Of a stretch of 64,000 bases of DNA, positions 22,485 through 33,779 are shown in pieces. Each line of letters begins with the position of its first letter. Positions within the stretch are counted from its first letter, which is position 1. The translations under genes were made by a program, and so were the position numbers. The stretch is from assembly GCF_000001735.4 (NCBI RefSeq), contig NC_003071.7, positions 7,185,151-7,249,150 on the forward strand. Direction: 5' to 3'. The stretch is from Arabidopsis thaliana. Taxonomy: Eukaryota > Streptophyta > Magnoliopsida > Brassicales > Brassicaceae. The notes under the pieces were generated by a model. That model made no database searches and was not told the origin of the DNA. It saw only the letters and a list, made by a program, of their open reading frames with translations.

Positions 22485-23340
22485 GCAATTTCGATATTGA
22501 ACCTCATCAAACAATTTACGTAGCTCGAATCAACCCATACGATTCTAGGCGCAAAAGTTATTTCGCTGTCATGCTTTGAACCCAAAATTTATCATCTTTA
22601 GAGGATAGATTTAATAATTGTGATAAAACGGAACTTTTGTTAAGTTATGAATATATTGTGTATAATACATTTATGTATTAAAAAATTAAGATTTTCTTGT
22701 CAAGAGGTATGGTCATTCTCTTACATTAATTTAAACTCAAGAATTTTTTATATCATTTATACCAAATATGATAAATTTTATAAAAACAATGTAATTTCGA
22801 TATCGAGCCTCATTAAACGATGAATAGCTCCAATCAACCCATAGGATTCTAGGAGGAAGGCTGAAAAACCTCGTCGTAAACCCTTTATCACATGTAGATC
22901 AATAGTTCCATCATGAAGTTGGAACAGTTAAAATTACAGGAACAACAATTATTTCTGCTGCCTAAATTTGAACCCGAAATTTATCATCTTTAGAGGAAAA
23001 ATTTAATCATTGTGCCACAGTGGAACACTTGCTAAGGTATGAATATATCGTGCATATATACAGTTATGTATTAAACTTCTTATGACTCATTATTGGTTTT
23101 AAAAAGAATTTACCAAAAAAATATGATCATTCTCATAGATTAATTTAAACTCAAGAATCTTTGAATATCATATTTACCAAATAATACATATCCTCAATCA
23201 ATCCACATAGTTTTAAGCGCAAGGTCGATAACCCACGGCTTAAACCCTTCATCCATAATTCATATAGATCTATAGTATTATCTTCAAGTTGTAACCGTTA
23301 AATTACACCGCTTGTTCTACTAACTCAGGATCAAGATCCA
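22485..23340. repeat. Degenerate direct repeats, no gene
   Basis: Three diverged copies of one unit begin near 22487, 22790 and 23190. Shared phrases are CAATCAACCCATA / CAATCAATCCACATAG, AATTTATCATCTTTAGAGGA (22588; 22979) and TTAATTTAAACTCAAGAAT (22725; 23144). Repeat origin unknown; no coding capacity. Confidence 0.65.
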
Positions 23341-24135
23341 TCAAATCTGCATCTAATTTTGGTATCGATCTATTAATAGTACTATATGTATATTTTCTCG
23401 ACATAATTAACTTATGATACCAATACTTGTTTAAATTATTAAAGTTCCGGCCAAATACTTATTTATTTACCATCTTGGAAGAAGCATTAATGTGAAAGAA
23501 ATAACACTTCAACATGAACAGAACAAACATCTGTTTAATCCCTAATTGCAAATACAAATTGCATGACTTTCCTACACTGCAAGATCTTTCTCCTTAAAAT
23601 CAAGAAAATAGCCAAACATCTCCAAGAATTTGCAAGAACAGTGGACGATGTTAAAATTTGTAAAATACGTGCGGGTAGGGTCGTGTAAACTTTCTTCTTT
23701 TTTATTCACACTTCACGTGTTGTGTGTGGAACTATGTTCACATTAGTTTAACAGCTCGACACAACCATATTCATACAAAGTCTTGATAATATTGATTGCG
23801 TTCGAGCCAGAACCTTCAAAACTCCATTAAAAAAAACAAAAAAAATATATTTGAAGGAACAAGAAAATTTATTGCTCAGCACAGAAGGTTAGGGAGATCA
23901 TTAAGAGTCCATTACAAAATTTGGAGGCTGAAACATTAATATTCTTGACTCGTACGGATTCTCTCATGTTCATACACATAAACTAGTTATGTTTTTGTCT
24001 TTGTCAACAACCTCAATTAATATTTAGCAGTTGATGGTTGGAGAGGAACTTTTTATTTACTCTTTTTATCTTCTGCCTTTTAAAGACTACTTGTTTCTCT
24101 TCTTCTTCTTTATTGCTTATAGCTTCTGAGCATCA
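23341..24135. other. Upstream region of FOCL1, nothing else seen
   Basis: AT-rich intergenic DNA that includes the promoter and 5' leader of the + strand gene at 24136. A CT-rich leader (about 24090-24115) precedes the ATG. No other gene is supported. Confidence 0.5.
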
Positions 24136-25722
24136 ATGGATCCAAATCATAATAATCTTCTCATCTTTGTAGCCTTTTTTGTTCTCTGCTTAGCCACCAA
24201 TGGTGTAACCGGATATGCCACGGTCACAGGCTCGGTGTTTTGTGACCAATGCAAGGATGGAGAGAGATCTTTGTTTGATTTTCCTGTCTCTGGTAATAAT
24301 AATTCCAACATTTTTACATTGCTGTCTATGCTTGTGTTCCTTAAGATGTGTTTGTTGATTTGTTGCAGGAATCAAGATTAGTGTCACATGTGCTGATGAA
24401 AATGGACAGGTCTATATGTCAAGAGAAGAGACTACTAATTGGCTTGGAGGATATGTAATGAGATTTGATGGGACACCGGATCTAAGTAACTGTTATGCTC
24501 AAGTTTCAGACAATGGAGTTCAACAAGACCCAAGTAGCTGCAGCATTGCTTCAGGTCCTGCACAGAAACTTAAACTAATGTTCAGCTTTTTTGGGATTGA
24601 AACGTTTGCTGCGGATGCCCTTCTTGCTCAACCAGTTCAGCCAAGTTCTTTTTGTCCTAAACCACCCACAGCTCCGGTCATGCCTCCTCCTCAAGTTCCG
24701 GTAATGCCTCCTCCTCAGGTCCCGGTTAAGCCTCATCCTAAGGTCCCGGTTATAAGTCCTGATCCTCCAGCTACATTGCCTCCTCCTAAGGTCCCGGTTA
24801 TAAGTCCTGATCCTCCAACTACATTGCCTCCTCCTCTGGTCCCGGTCATAAATCTTCCTCCAGTTACATCACCTCCTCAGTTTAAGCTTCCACCATTGCC
24901 TCAAATCCCTCCAATGCCATTTGTAGAGCCATCAGCTTGTTCTCACCAGTGAGCTTTCTCTCGGATTCATTCCCTAACTCACTTCAAAACAAGCCTAGAT
25001 TTTCGGGTTTTTTCGGTTTTTGGCTCCATGAGTGAGCTTTCATATTTGTTCCTTATAGTACTTCAAATTCTGCTTCGGTATTTTGGTTTTTAAATTTGAT
25101 TTTTCAACTAAAACCGAATTATTTGTTGGTTTGAAAATTGTTGTTTACTTAACATTTCGGTTCTGTTTTAAATTAAAATTGATAAAATTACAAAGAAAAT
25201 AATGTATATTATATATCTTTAGTAGCTAAATATGATTTTTGGTAGTATAATCTTACTATTGGACTTTATTCGGTTTGGTTAGGCTAAGCTTGGTTCTTAG
25301 TTCGGTCTTACTTTCATATCTGTTTATTATGCACACCTTTGTTTCAGATAATTTTTAACATTGTGGCTTTGTGATATAGGTTGTGGATGAAACCTGAGTA
25401 CAGATGCTACTGGAGGGCGATAGGTCCAGACACAAAGGTCGCAGTTGCATTTGGGCTAGTAGCCGGGAGAATATACGGCACAGATATGACAGTACGAGAA
25501 GCGCTTGACGGGCGAGGAGAAGCCTATAAGACACTTCTAAGAGAGGCAACAACTGCATTGCTCAATTCATACAACTCTCTAGGATTTCCTTATAATTCCG
25601 TCGCTGTGATCACATATACCAATCTGGCTCTCCTCGGGAATTCGGAACACGATGTCCTCATGACTGCTATTCGTTTCATCAAGGCTAATTCCGGGACCTG
25701 CAGATTCACAGTCTGCAATTGA
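24136..25722 (+). CDS. FOCL1: FOCL1, secreted proline-rich cell-wall/cuticle protein, 3 exons
   Basis: Exons 24136-24292, 24369-24948 and 25380-25722 join in frame to 359 residues, the length I remember for FUSED OUTER CUTICULAR LEDGE1 (At2g16630), needed for the stomatal cuticular ledge. A signal peptide (residues about 1-26, LLIFVAFFVLCLA) leads to an N-terminal Ole e 1-like cysteine domain (CDQCKDG; SVTCADENG; NCYAQV), then a proline-rich linker at about 150-245 with repeats such as MPPPQVPV and VPVISPDPP, then a Cys-containing C-terminal domain (YRCYWRAIGPDTKVAVAF; GTCRFTVCN). The second donor, CCA|GTGAGC, sits on an in-frame TGA, so retention of intron 2 would end the protein within the linker. 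Intron 2 contains CGGTTTTTGG-type repeat sequence. Confidence 0.92.
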
Positions 25723-26338
25723 TTGAATGTGTTTTCAATACTTATATACTCTACACTCTTTCTTTCTCTTTTACATTGTTCTTGGGTCCTTTTGTAATAC
25801 TATAAAAGTCTATACCTGGATTCATTGGAGAATTTATGGACTATTATTGTATCCCTATTTATACTCGGCATTAAACTTAGTTGTTACAAAGCCTAACGTT
25901 CTAGCACTGTGAGCACTAAATGTTGTTATGATATAATGCATCAATGATTGGAGAGGGACATGAACAAAAGTAGATATGCTTCATTCATAAGGGAGATCAC
26001 AAGGTCTTAGAAATAGAAGAAAAACAAACCACTGAGCTATTATATATCAGACAAGGAACGTGTTATGTTCTGGCTATTTCAAGACACAAACTTTCCTCCA
26101 ACAATTGGTCTCTTGCTACCAGACAGATCCTGTTCAAAACCAAAGCACATCAACGCTCAGCAAAATCCATTAAGAGGGTTTCCAAGAAAACGAAAATATC
26201 GAAATCAGTAATCACAGTAAGATATAGAGATCAGATTGTGTACCTTTTCAACTCACTCTAACATGTTCTTGTGACTAATCGATTCCTAATACTCCAGTGC
26301 AAAGGGATGGAAGTGAAATCAGCCTAAATGTTTCTTAA
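25723..26338. other. Convergent 3' region between FOCL1 and TOC132
   Basis: About 600 bp shared by the 3' UTRs of the two convergent genes. No other feature seen. Confidence 0.6.
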
Positions 26339-29300
26339 TCATTGTCCATATTGCGTTTGCGGGTAATAATAACTAAGTAGCTTCTTGAAGAGAGGAACAA
26401 TCGCAACCATAGCAAGTTGGAGCTGCTCGGAGCTGTTAACACGAACACTTACTTGCCCTGCTCCTCTATTGTTCAGATTAGCACGAGCAATTAAATTAGA
26501 GGAACGTCCAATGGGAACCTGAGACTGTATGTTCCCTCCAATAGCAAGATCACCGTGCCAATCCATTACAGAAAGTCCAAGAGTAGTCAAAAACCGACCA
26601 AGCGGATAATCTTTATCTCTCAACTGAGCTTCCAAAGTACCACCATAAGCAAAATCTCCCCGACTAGTCATAGCTCCACCAGACATTACGATTCTGAACC
26701 ATTTACTAGCAATAAACTTATCTTCGACTTTCAACCCCGCAGAAACCGAATCACCCAAGTGTGTTACAGAAAGACCAGCTGCAGCCTTGTTTCTCCTGAA
26801 ATTGTTAAATCTCGTTTCGCTTCGAAGAGTATAAGCCAATTCCTTTCCAACAGTTTGCATGTCGAAACCTAGGGAAGTTGATTTACCCTCTCCATGTTTA
26901 ACCGAGCTGGCCATTTCTAGCTGCACATTTGCATCCTTCTTGTCTTTTGTCACTTGACCTGAGACAGATATTGGTATTTTTTCTTTTACAACAAAGAGCC
27001 GTTCTGCATTCACACCTTCATAACCAATATCATGATCCCACCCATGAGTTTCCAGGACTGGCCTAACAAGCCACTGATTGGAGGAATCAAGGTACCGGTA
27101 GCGGTGAGTAGGGTTATCAGAGTCAAAAGACGCAGGTAGAGATAAATCTGGCATAGGAACTGGAACTGATGCAGGTCCACCACTCTCCTCTTCCACATTT
27201 TCACTATACCCATCAGGCAAATCTTTAATCTCTGCAGCAAATTTCTTAAACATCTTACGTCTCTTTCTTTCCTCTTTCATTTGCTTCTTCATTAAAAGTT
27301 TCTCTCGGTACTCCATTTCATCGAGATACTGCTTCTTCTGAGATTTACTAAGCGTAGCCATCTGAGCTTTAGTCAAACTCTTAAACGGAGGAAGCTGATC
27401 ATACTCTGATTCTTCGTCTGAATCTGATGATTCTTCTAAATCATCTTCATCTTCTTCATCACCATACTGCTGTTCAGGAAGCTTAGGTTGTGGTCTTGAT
27501 TGCAGAAGCGATGAAAGGAGAAATGGTAATGGCGGAGCCTTGGACCGAGCTGCAAATGGTCTCCCTGGAATATTATCTTGCAACTTCAAAAGAGCATTTG
27601 CTTCTGCTAGAATCTTAGATGCAAATGAGAGTAGCAACAAATGTGGCTTCCACACTTGGCCATTCGGTAATACTCTCTGGCCTGCCCGATTAGTCCTGCA
27701 AGCTGAGTGATTCTCAACTAAAGAAACAGGGTTCATGAGCCTCATATCTCCAGCTGCTTGGCGAATGGCCTGCTGGATGACATGAGAACGTTGTGTAACA
27801 AACATATCATAGCTAGAAGCAGTGCCATTTGGGCCATCTGGTGGAACAGAAGCGGCATGAGTCAAACCCACAATGGCATTAAACCATATCGAAGGACCAA
27901 AAACATCACTTATGGTGCGCAGGAGAGGCATGTCACCAGAATCTCTGCTTTGCATATCCAACCTATCAAGATATAGTACAATGTCAGGTGGATTCTTCTT
28001 GATGAAAGCCTTAACAGAATTCAGGATCTTCTCATTCTTGGCTTGATCAGACCAGGAAGGTAAGAGACCGGGAGTGTCAATCACCCGTACCTTAATTCCC
28101 TGAACCAAACCCTCAACATCTTGAACCCTCTTTGTCCCCATCTGGAATGCATCAGTACAAAATTTCACTTCATCAAATATAGAATTGATCGTTGCACTTT
28201 TACCAACCCCACTTTTTCCGAGAACCATAATCGTACAAGAAAAATCAAGTGGATCCTGTCCAGCAGCCTCAAGCTGTTCTGCCATGGCACTAGCGCGATC
28301 AAAACTAAAAGCACCAACACGGCTTCCATTTCTGCCCCTCAACTGCTCAGCCAATCCAAGCCTGTATAAAACCTGAGCAACAACAACATTATGCGGGGTT
28401 TGCCCTAGTCTATGTGCAAGCCTCAAAAATTTTACCCTGATCAACTGGAGCTTCTCGCGGGTCTCATCATGCTCATCAGCCTCTGTAGTGGTAGAGTCTT
28501 CAGCTTGCTGAAACTGATTGTGAGACCCATTCCCATTGACGCGAGACTGTTGAGGAGCACGTGATGCAGGTTCCAAAAGAGGAGAAGCACGACCAAGACC
28601 TGCTGGACGAGCAGGTGGTAATGCCGCAGGATTACTTCTAGACTCTGTTGGTGAAACAGAACTTACTACCTCAGGTTCTGTTTCCACATGTGAATTTTCT
28701 GTAATCTCTGGATCTACATGTACTCTGCTGCTTTGCTGCTTCTCAAGCTCCTTATTTGGTTGAGGACTCTGAACATCATGTCCTCCATTAGCACTTTGAA
28801 CTGGTTTGTGTTCTCTACTAGTTACCCCAGGGGAGCCACTATTGCTGTGAACTTCAGTTGACTCAGGATATGAGTGCGGCGAAGAAGCCAAGTGTTGCTC
28901 TGGTTTTAAACAAGTACTGTCCCCTTCAGTCTCTCCCTTTTCCCCGGAACTAGATTCCTCCAATGGAGATGAAGTCACAGCACTTGATACTTCATTGTCA
29001 CCTGAAGCATTAGTAACGATATTACTTGTGTAGGCGGCACCAGTCTCACCATTTCTTTCTGCCTCGGACTCACTGTCCATACATACTGAACCATTCTCAA
29101 ATAGATCCTTACTTGTTCCTTCACCTTCCACAACATCTTGTTCTGTCTGTTTCTCAAATAGATTCTTACTTGTTCCTTCACCTTCTACAACCTCTTCTTC
29201 TGTCCGTTTCTCAAATTGATTTTCAGTTGTTCCTTCACCTTCCTCAACCTCTTGTTCTGTCTGTATGCCATCAACTCTTTCCTCCCAATTATCGACTTCA

Positions 29301-29959
29301 ATGCCATCATTCCATGGTTCCTCAATCCCATCATCTTTAGGGATAACTTCAGCCACCACTTCTTTATTTTTAGGAGAGGCGATTCCATTTCCCAAAAAAG
29401 AATGAGTCTTTCCGTTTTCAATACCCACATGCTCAGCTGCTAAATTGGAACCATTAGTATTAGTTGATGTAGCATTCTCAGTGGTATCAACAACATCCAA
29501 GCTCGATTCAACTTTATCATAAGAACCACCTCCACCTCCTTCCCCCTTATCACCATTCATTTTAGTAGCCAAAACATCAAATTCAGCCTCTCCCGCACCA
29601 TGGCTCTCTCCAACAGCCGTAAAATCTTTAACACCCCCTTCATTGCTACTCGTTTCATCCAAATCACCCACTGCCTCTTCAAAATCCTCCACTTCATGCT
29701 CAACCATAGAACTTTTAAGAGTTTCCACTAAAGGCAAATCATCAGATTCAAACAATTCACGTTTTGGATCCTCCTCCTCCTCCTGCTCATCATTCTCTGA
29801 ACCAATCGCTTCCTCAAAAACCTCGTCCTCGTTATCATCCCTTACTTCATCAGATCTCACCAACTCATTCTTCACTACTTGCTCATCACTAATTCTATCC
29901 TCAGCAAGCTTCTTATCTTCCCTATCTGACCTAACCACAAACTCAGTCCCATCTCCCAT
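26339..29959 (-). CDS. TOC132: TOC132, chloroplast outer-envelope preprotein receptor GTPase
   Basis: One uninterrupted coding exon of 1206 residues, the full length of a TOC159-family receptor. It recognises transit peptides, preferentially of non-photosynthetic preproteins, at the TOC import complex. Domains in order: an acidic A-domain (about 1-450, dense in E/D, with three 19-residue repeats near 236-295); the GTPase domain with P-loop GKSGVGKS at 581-588, DTPGLL near 628 and NHSACRTNRAGQRVLPNG; an acidic/basic linker (EEDEDDLEESSDSDEESEYD and KKQMKEERKRRK); and the C-terminal M-domain that anchors it in the outer membrane. The strong acidic domain and length fit TOC132/TOC120 rather than TOC159. 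A 5' UTR intron is likely (separate entry). At2g16640. Confidence 0.96.
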   Translation of the reverse strand: MGDGTEFVVRSDREDKKLAEDRISDEQVVKNELVRSDEVRDDNEDEVFEEAIGSENDEQEEEEDPKRELFESDDLPLVETLKSSMVEHEVEDFEEAVGDLDETSSNEGGVKDFTAVGESHGAGEAEFDVLATKMNGDKGEGGGGGSYDKVESSLDVVDTTENATSTNTNGSNLAAEHVGIENGKTHSFLGNGIASPKNKEVVAEVIPKDDGIEEPWNDGIEVDNWEERVDGIQTEQEVEEGEGTTENQFEKRTEEEVVEGEGTSKNLFEKQTEQDVVEGEGTSKDLFENGSVCMDSESEAERNGETGAAYTSNIVTNASGDNEVSSAVTSSPLEESSSGEKGETEGDSTCLKPEQHLASSPHSYPESTEVHSNSGSPGVTSREHKPVQSANGGHDVQSPQPNKELEKQQSSRVHVDPEITENSHVETEPEVVSSVSPTESRSNPAALPPARPAGLGRASPLLEPASRAPQQSRVNGNGSHNQFQQAEDSTTTEADEHDETREKLQLIRVKFLRLAHRLGQTPHNVVVAQVLYRLGLAEQLRGRNGSRVGAFSFDRASAMAEQLEAAGQDPLDFSCTIMVLGKSGVGKSATINSIFDEVKFCTDAFQMGTKRVQDVEGLVQGIKVRVIDTPGLLPSWSDQAKNEKILNSVKAFIKKNPPDIVLYLDRLDMQSRDSGDMPLLRTISDVFGPSIWFNAIVGLTHAASVPPDGPNGTASSYDMFVTQRSHVIQQAIRQAAGDMRLMNPVSLVENHSACRTNRAGQRVLPNGQVWKPHLLLLSFASKILAEANALLKLQDNIPGRPFAARSKAPPLPFLLSSLLQSRPQPKLPEQQYGDEEDEDDLEESSDSDEESEYDQLPPFKSLTKAQMATLSKSQKKQYLDEMEYREKLLMKKQMKEERKRRKMFKKFAAEIKDLPDGYSENVEEESGGPASVPVPMPDLSLPASFDSDNPTHRYRYLDSSNQWLVRPVLETHGWDHDIGYEGVNAERLFVVKEKIPISVSGQVTKDKKDANVQLEMASSVKHGEGKSTSLGFDMQTVGKELAYTLRSETRFNNFRRNKAAAGLSVTHLGDSVSAGLKVEDKFIASKWFRIVMSGGAMTSRGDFAYGGTLEAQLRDKDYPLGRFLTTLGLSVMDWHGDLAIGGNIQSQVPIGRSSNLIARANLNNRGAGQVSVRVNSSEQLQLAMVAIVPLFKKLLSYYYPQTQYGQ
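29094..29264 (-). repeat. 57-bp tandem repeat, three units, in TOC132 A-domain
   Basis: Three in-frame units of period 57 encode variants of EGEGTSKNLFEKQTEQDVV. The phrase CTTGTTCCTTCACCTTC (or GTTGTTCCTTCACCTTC) recurs once per unit. Length variation here would change only the acidic domain and keep the frame. Confidence 0.85.
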
Positions 29960-29976
29960 TTTCTAGATCACCACCG

Positions 29977-30329
29977 CTACGGGAAACAAAAGCCACAAAT
30001 ACAATAATCAGAGATCAGAAATCACTCCAATTACCAACTACGCTTTAACCATCAATATAAATTCCAACAACCAAAAAAAAAAAAAAACGAGCACACAGCT
30101 AAAAGAAACCTAGATCAGAGTTAATCACCACGAATCCTAGAATCCTTATCCCTTACCAATTCCAGAAACTAAAATTCAATTGAAGTTAACCAAATCGCTT
30201 AAACACAGGTCTAAGCGGTGATAGGGATCTCCAAACATGGAAGAAGAACTTTGTTGATTACAGGAAACGAAAACCAAAACAGAAGAAAGAAGACGAAGAA
30301 AGAAGAAGAGAAATGGAGAGAAGCCTTAC
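29977..30329 (-). other. Probable 5' UTR intron of TOC132
   Basis: On the minus strand a donor CTTCTG|GTAAGG (boundary 30330/30329) and an acceptor TTTCCCGTAG|CGG (boundary 29977/29976) frame 353 bp of T-rich DNA between an untranslated leader and the ATG at 29959. Splice-site consensus only. Confidence 0.6.
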
Positions 30330-30344
30330 CAGAAGTTAGAGATA

Positions 30345-30366
30345 GAGAGAGAGAGAGAGAGAGAGA
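30345..30366. repeat. (GA)n microsatellite in TOC132 leader
   Basis: Eleven GA units in the untranslated first exon, CT-rich on the coding strand. Confidence 0.9.
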
Positions 30367-30786
30367 AATAGAGAGAAGGTGAAAAAGTGTGAAGATCCTT
30401 TCATGCGCTTTACCGGCTGCGAGCCTGCGACTACGACGGGGAAGGAGATAAGAGACGTTCATCAACGGTCCTGATCAGTTTGGGTTTAAGCATCGTACGG
30501 TTGATAATGACTCGTTGATGCAATCGTGAAATGATGCTGACGTGGACTATATAAAGTAGAGTGAGTGAAGCCGTGAAAGGGAATAGAAAACCCTCGTGCG
30601 TCAATTCGGTTTAACCAACCCGGTCTGATTCGGTTTGGTCTACTACAATTTTTTGTGTTCTTTCTAATGAGAAAAGTTCAGTCCCTTATTATAGAACCAA
30701 TGAACGTTTTTTGTGTTAATCTTCAAAGGACAAAGAATGAAAACTCATAACAAATGATACATGAACTCAATAAGCTGGTGCAGCTA

Positions 30787-32911
30787 CTAAGGAATCTTCC
30801 CATTACTCTTAGGTGAATCTAAAATACTTTGTCTGCTAATACACATCCAAGTTCTTGAAGACTCTTCATTGTTTTCGCATGAGACCGGGAAATGCCATGA
30901 CCCTTTCTCTGATTCCTGATTTTGTCGAAACGTAATTGAGAAACTATCGAAACCGGAGAAAAAAAGGACTGAGATGGTAAACAAACCTGAATGACAACCG
31001 AAAAAGGAGACGGCATTTCAAGCTTCAGGTTACCTTTCACAAAAGTATACCGGACCTGTACCAAAACCATAAACCAAATGTTCTAATTGTAGACTTCTCA
31101 AAGTTGCACTTTTAGTATAAAAAGTTACATATTGTATATAAGTTTATATAACTTTACCTGATGTCTTTCTTTCCACTTTTGGAAAAAAGTACTCCCTAAG
31201 AGTTCAAAAATGTGGTCTCTCATCTCATCATTTGTCACAAGCAAACACTTGAGCTTAGCAGCAGCATACAGCCAATACCTGGAAAGGTAAAAAAAACAAA
31301 AGATGAGTGTAGTAACCAAACATTGTTTGTGTTTTTTGTCGAAATAATGGTGCTGAGAGAAGCTAAAAGTTCATACCAATCATCATTGGAACCTGGTGGA
31401 GTTGCATACAGGACACCGTTACTAATCCATTCTTCAACCAGATTCCGGTGAGTTGGGTTTTCTAAAAGCGTCTTGACCCGTCTCTTGTGCAATAGAATTA
31501 GGGGCCATTTGTTATTACCACTTTCACGGTAAAGTTCCTTCATCACAGATTCAAGCTGCTCTATCCCACATGTATGTGATATCAGTATAGCAAGGAATGG
31601 ATTCTAAAAATATGGAGGAAGAAAAACAAGTACCCCAGAAAAGATGGGAGAACCTGTGAAAGACTGAAACTGCCATCTACAAAATTTTGTTGGTAGAGCC
31701 CAATATTTGCTCCATCTACTATAGCTTCGTAATCTCCATGTTTCTCAAGCCAGTCCTGCCAAATAAGATAGCAACATTCAACAAATATCGACATTTGAAT
31801 ACTCAAGATTGATGACAATTCGCAGCAAAAACTCCAACCAGTGTACCTATCTCTAAATGCTTATCATGCAATATTTAATGTCCAAGACTTATTATAACCA
31901 AGCTAAGAGAATCCCATCTCTAACCTGAAACTCGCTGAAGACCACATTTGTCTCACATGAATTCATCTTTGTCTTCCTATCCATAGCCAAAGCCACCAAA
32001 GAATCCACAAACTTCTGTGTTTCTACCTCATTGGTATCTACACAAGCTAACTGCTCACTGCAGCTCAAACATCTTCCTGTTGAGCTAACATTACCTTTCT
32101 TTACAGTCCATTTACCCTCCCCAACCCACCCATGCCCGTGCCACCCACCTCCATTATTCAAAACAGCTTCTCTAAGCATCCCAACATCAGAACCAATTCC
32201 ATTATCACCAACCTCACCAGCTTTTTCTCCACAGAACCATTCCTCAATAATTTTCAAAGTTTCTTCACTAACGCAGCCAACATATTCCCTCAACTTATGT
32301 AAATATCTATAAACCTTGTTTTCTCGACCCGTGGCAGCACTTACCTTCAACAAAGCCGATATCTCTGCCTCCTCCAATGCAATACCTGCAGCTTCCATGT
32401 GCTCTTCTACCTCATAACCCTTTTCAGCCTCCAACTTCTCGCAGAAACAGAGCAAAGCCGGCGCATATGTCCTCAGACGAGGAATCGACACACCTCCAAC
32501 AGAAACAAACTCCTTAACAACCTTGAAAGCATAATCACCATTACCTTTAGCAGCAGCCAGTCTAGCCACTGAAGTAACAGATGCCTCATTAGGACTTATC
32601 CCCGAACTAACCATACGATCAAAAATCTCGAAACCACGGTCAATGGCAAGGTATTGAAGAGATATGTCAGTAATGGAAGCTGAGCATAGGTACAGAAGCG
32701 TTTGAAAATGTTGCTGGCTGAGACGTACTTCACTGGAAGTGATGGCTGCATCATAAAGTGCTAATGCAGCTGAGAGGTCCTTGGACTTGGAGCATGAATT
32801 GAGATTGAAGAGGAGATTTGTTTCTGGGTTTCTGCTTACCTTCTTCTTCTTGTTGGGTCTTGAAGAGCTCTCGTCGTGACGGCGAGACCGGTGTTGATCA
32901 GAAGCAGCCAT
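30787..32911 (-). CDS. PRORP2: PRORP2, protein-only RNase P, 6 exons
   Basis: Exons (minus) 32911-31925, 31755-31654, 31555-31377, 31278-31158, 31055-30987 and 30915-30787 join in frame to 528 residues, the length I remember for PRORP2 (At2g16650). It removes the 5' leader of precursor tRNAs with no RNA subunit, in the nucleus. The basic N-terminus (RPNKKKKVSR) fits nuclear import; no transit peptide is seen. Residues about 30-270 are pentatricopeptide-type helical repeats. The zinc-binding connector has C281 and C284, with H494 and C511 from the last exon. The NYN metallonuclease domain has its catalytic aspartates: D343 (IVDGANIGLY), D421 and D422 (GSNDDW), D440 and D444 (TNDEMRD). The third-exon acceptor could shift by one codon (CAG|CAG-type choice); I used CAG|CTT. 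Confidence 0.95.
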
Positions 32912-33779
32912 GTATACCTCAAAGTTACAAGCTTTGCATTGGTAGAAAGTGGTAGATGAAACCCTAAACCCTGAATCAAAAAAATTATGAACTTTTTCTT
33001 GAAAAGTGAACAGAAACATACAAATTATAGAGTTGCTATGGATTGGCTAACTATTCTAGTTCTCCTGAGTATTCATTCCAATTCAAAACCAATAACAGTT
33101 TCAGTTCCTAAAACCTTAACAAAGATGAAAGACCTTACCTTGTTTGAAGTAAACGAGGCCGGCGAGATAAACCAGCTGACGGAGGTTTAAAGAGATTAGA
33201 TGGTGGCGTAACGTCGATGCGTGGAGGAGAGACCACGAATTCGACAAAGACCACGGCGGCGGCTACTCACTGAGCAGAATAGATTTAAAAGGTGAACCGG
33301 GTTTTCAATTGTCGATCCCGGTTTAGCGTAATCTTGGTTCAGTTTTCGATTCACTTGTAAGTGAGCTGGTTCTCGAGTGATCCCATTGTTGATCCCACTT
33401 AATTTTCCACAAAAATTCTTATTATGGTCATATTCGAGTTCCCATCTATTAATTGCCCATTAATTCACAAGTGACTGAAAAGTGACAAGATTGGTGATTT
33501 TCTGCATTATATTGTGTATTATTAACCACTTAGTATATATATATGTAACTAAATAAAATCTTAGAAAATAATTGGAATTGGACTATCAAAATGTCATACA
33601 TTTATATAATTTTGAACAAATCTCGGAAAGACAAAAAAATACATTGGCGATGCTACTACAACAATGATCTCTGGTACTTGAAATTTTGTTCAACAATATC
33701 TTGAATCCGATATTGTATCATGTATACAAAATCAGCATCTGAAAACAATGTAGTGCACCGGAACTAGATATACAGTGTC
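32912..33779. other. PRORP2 leader and intergenic gap
   Basis: Contains the 5' leader and promoter of PRORP2 (minus) up to about 33300 and the 3' UTR of the MFS gene. An intron is possible in the PRORP2 leader (ACCTTGTTTGAAG near 33137 resembles a reverse donor). Nothing else seen. Confidence 0.5.
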
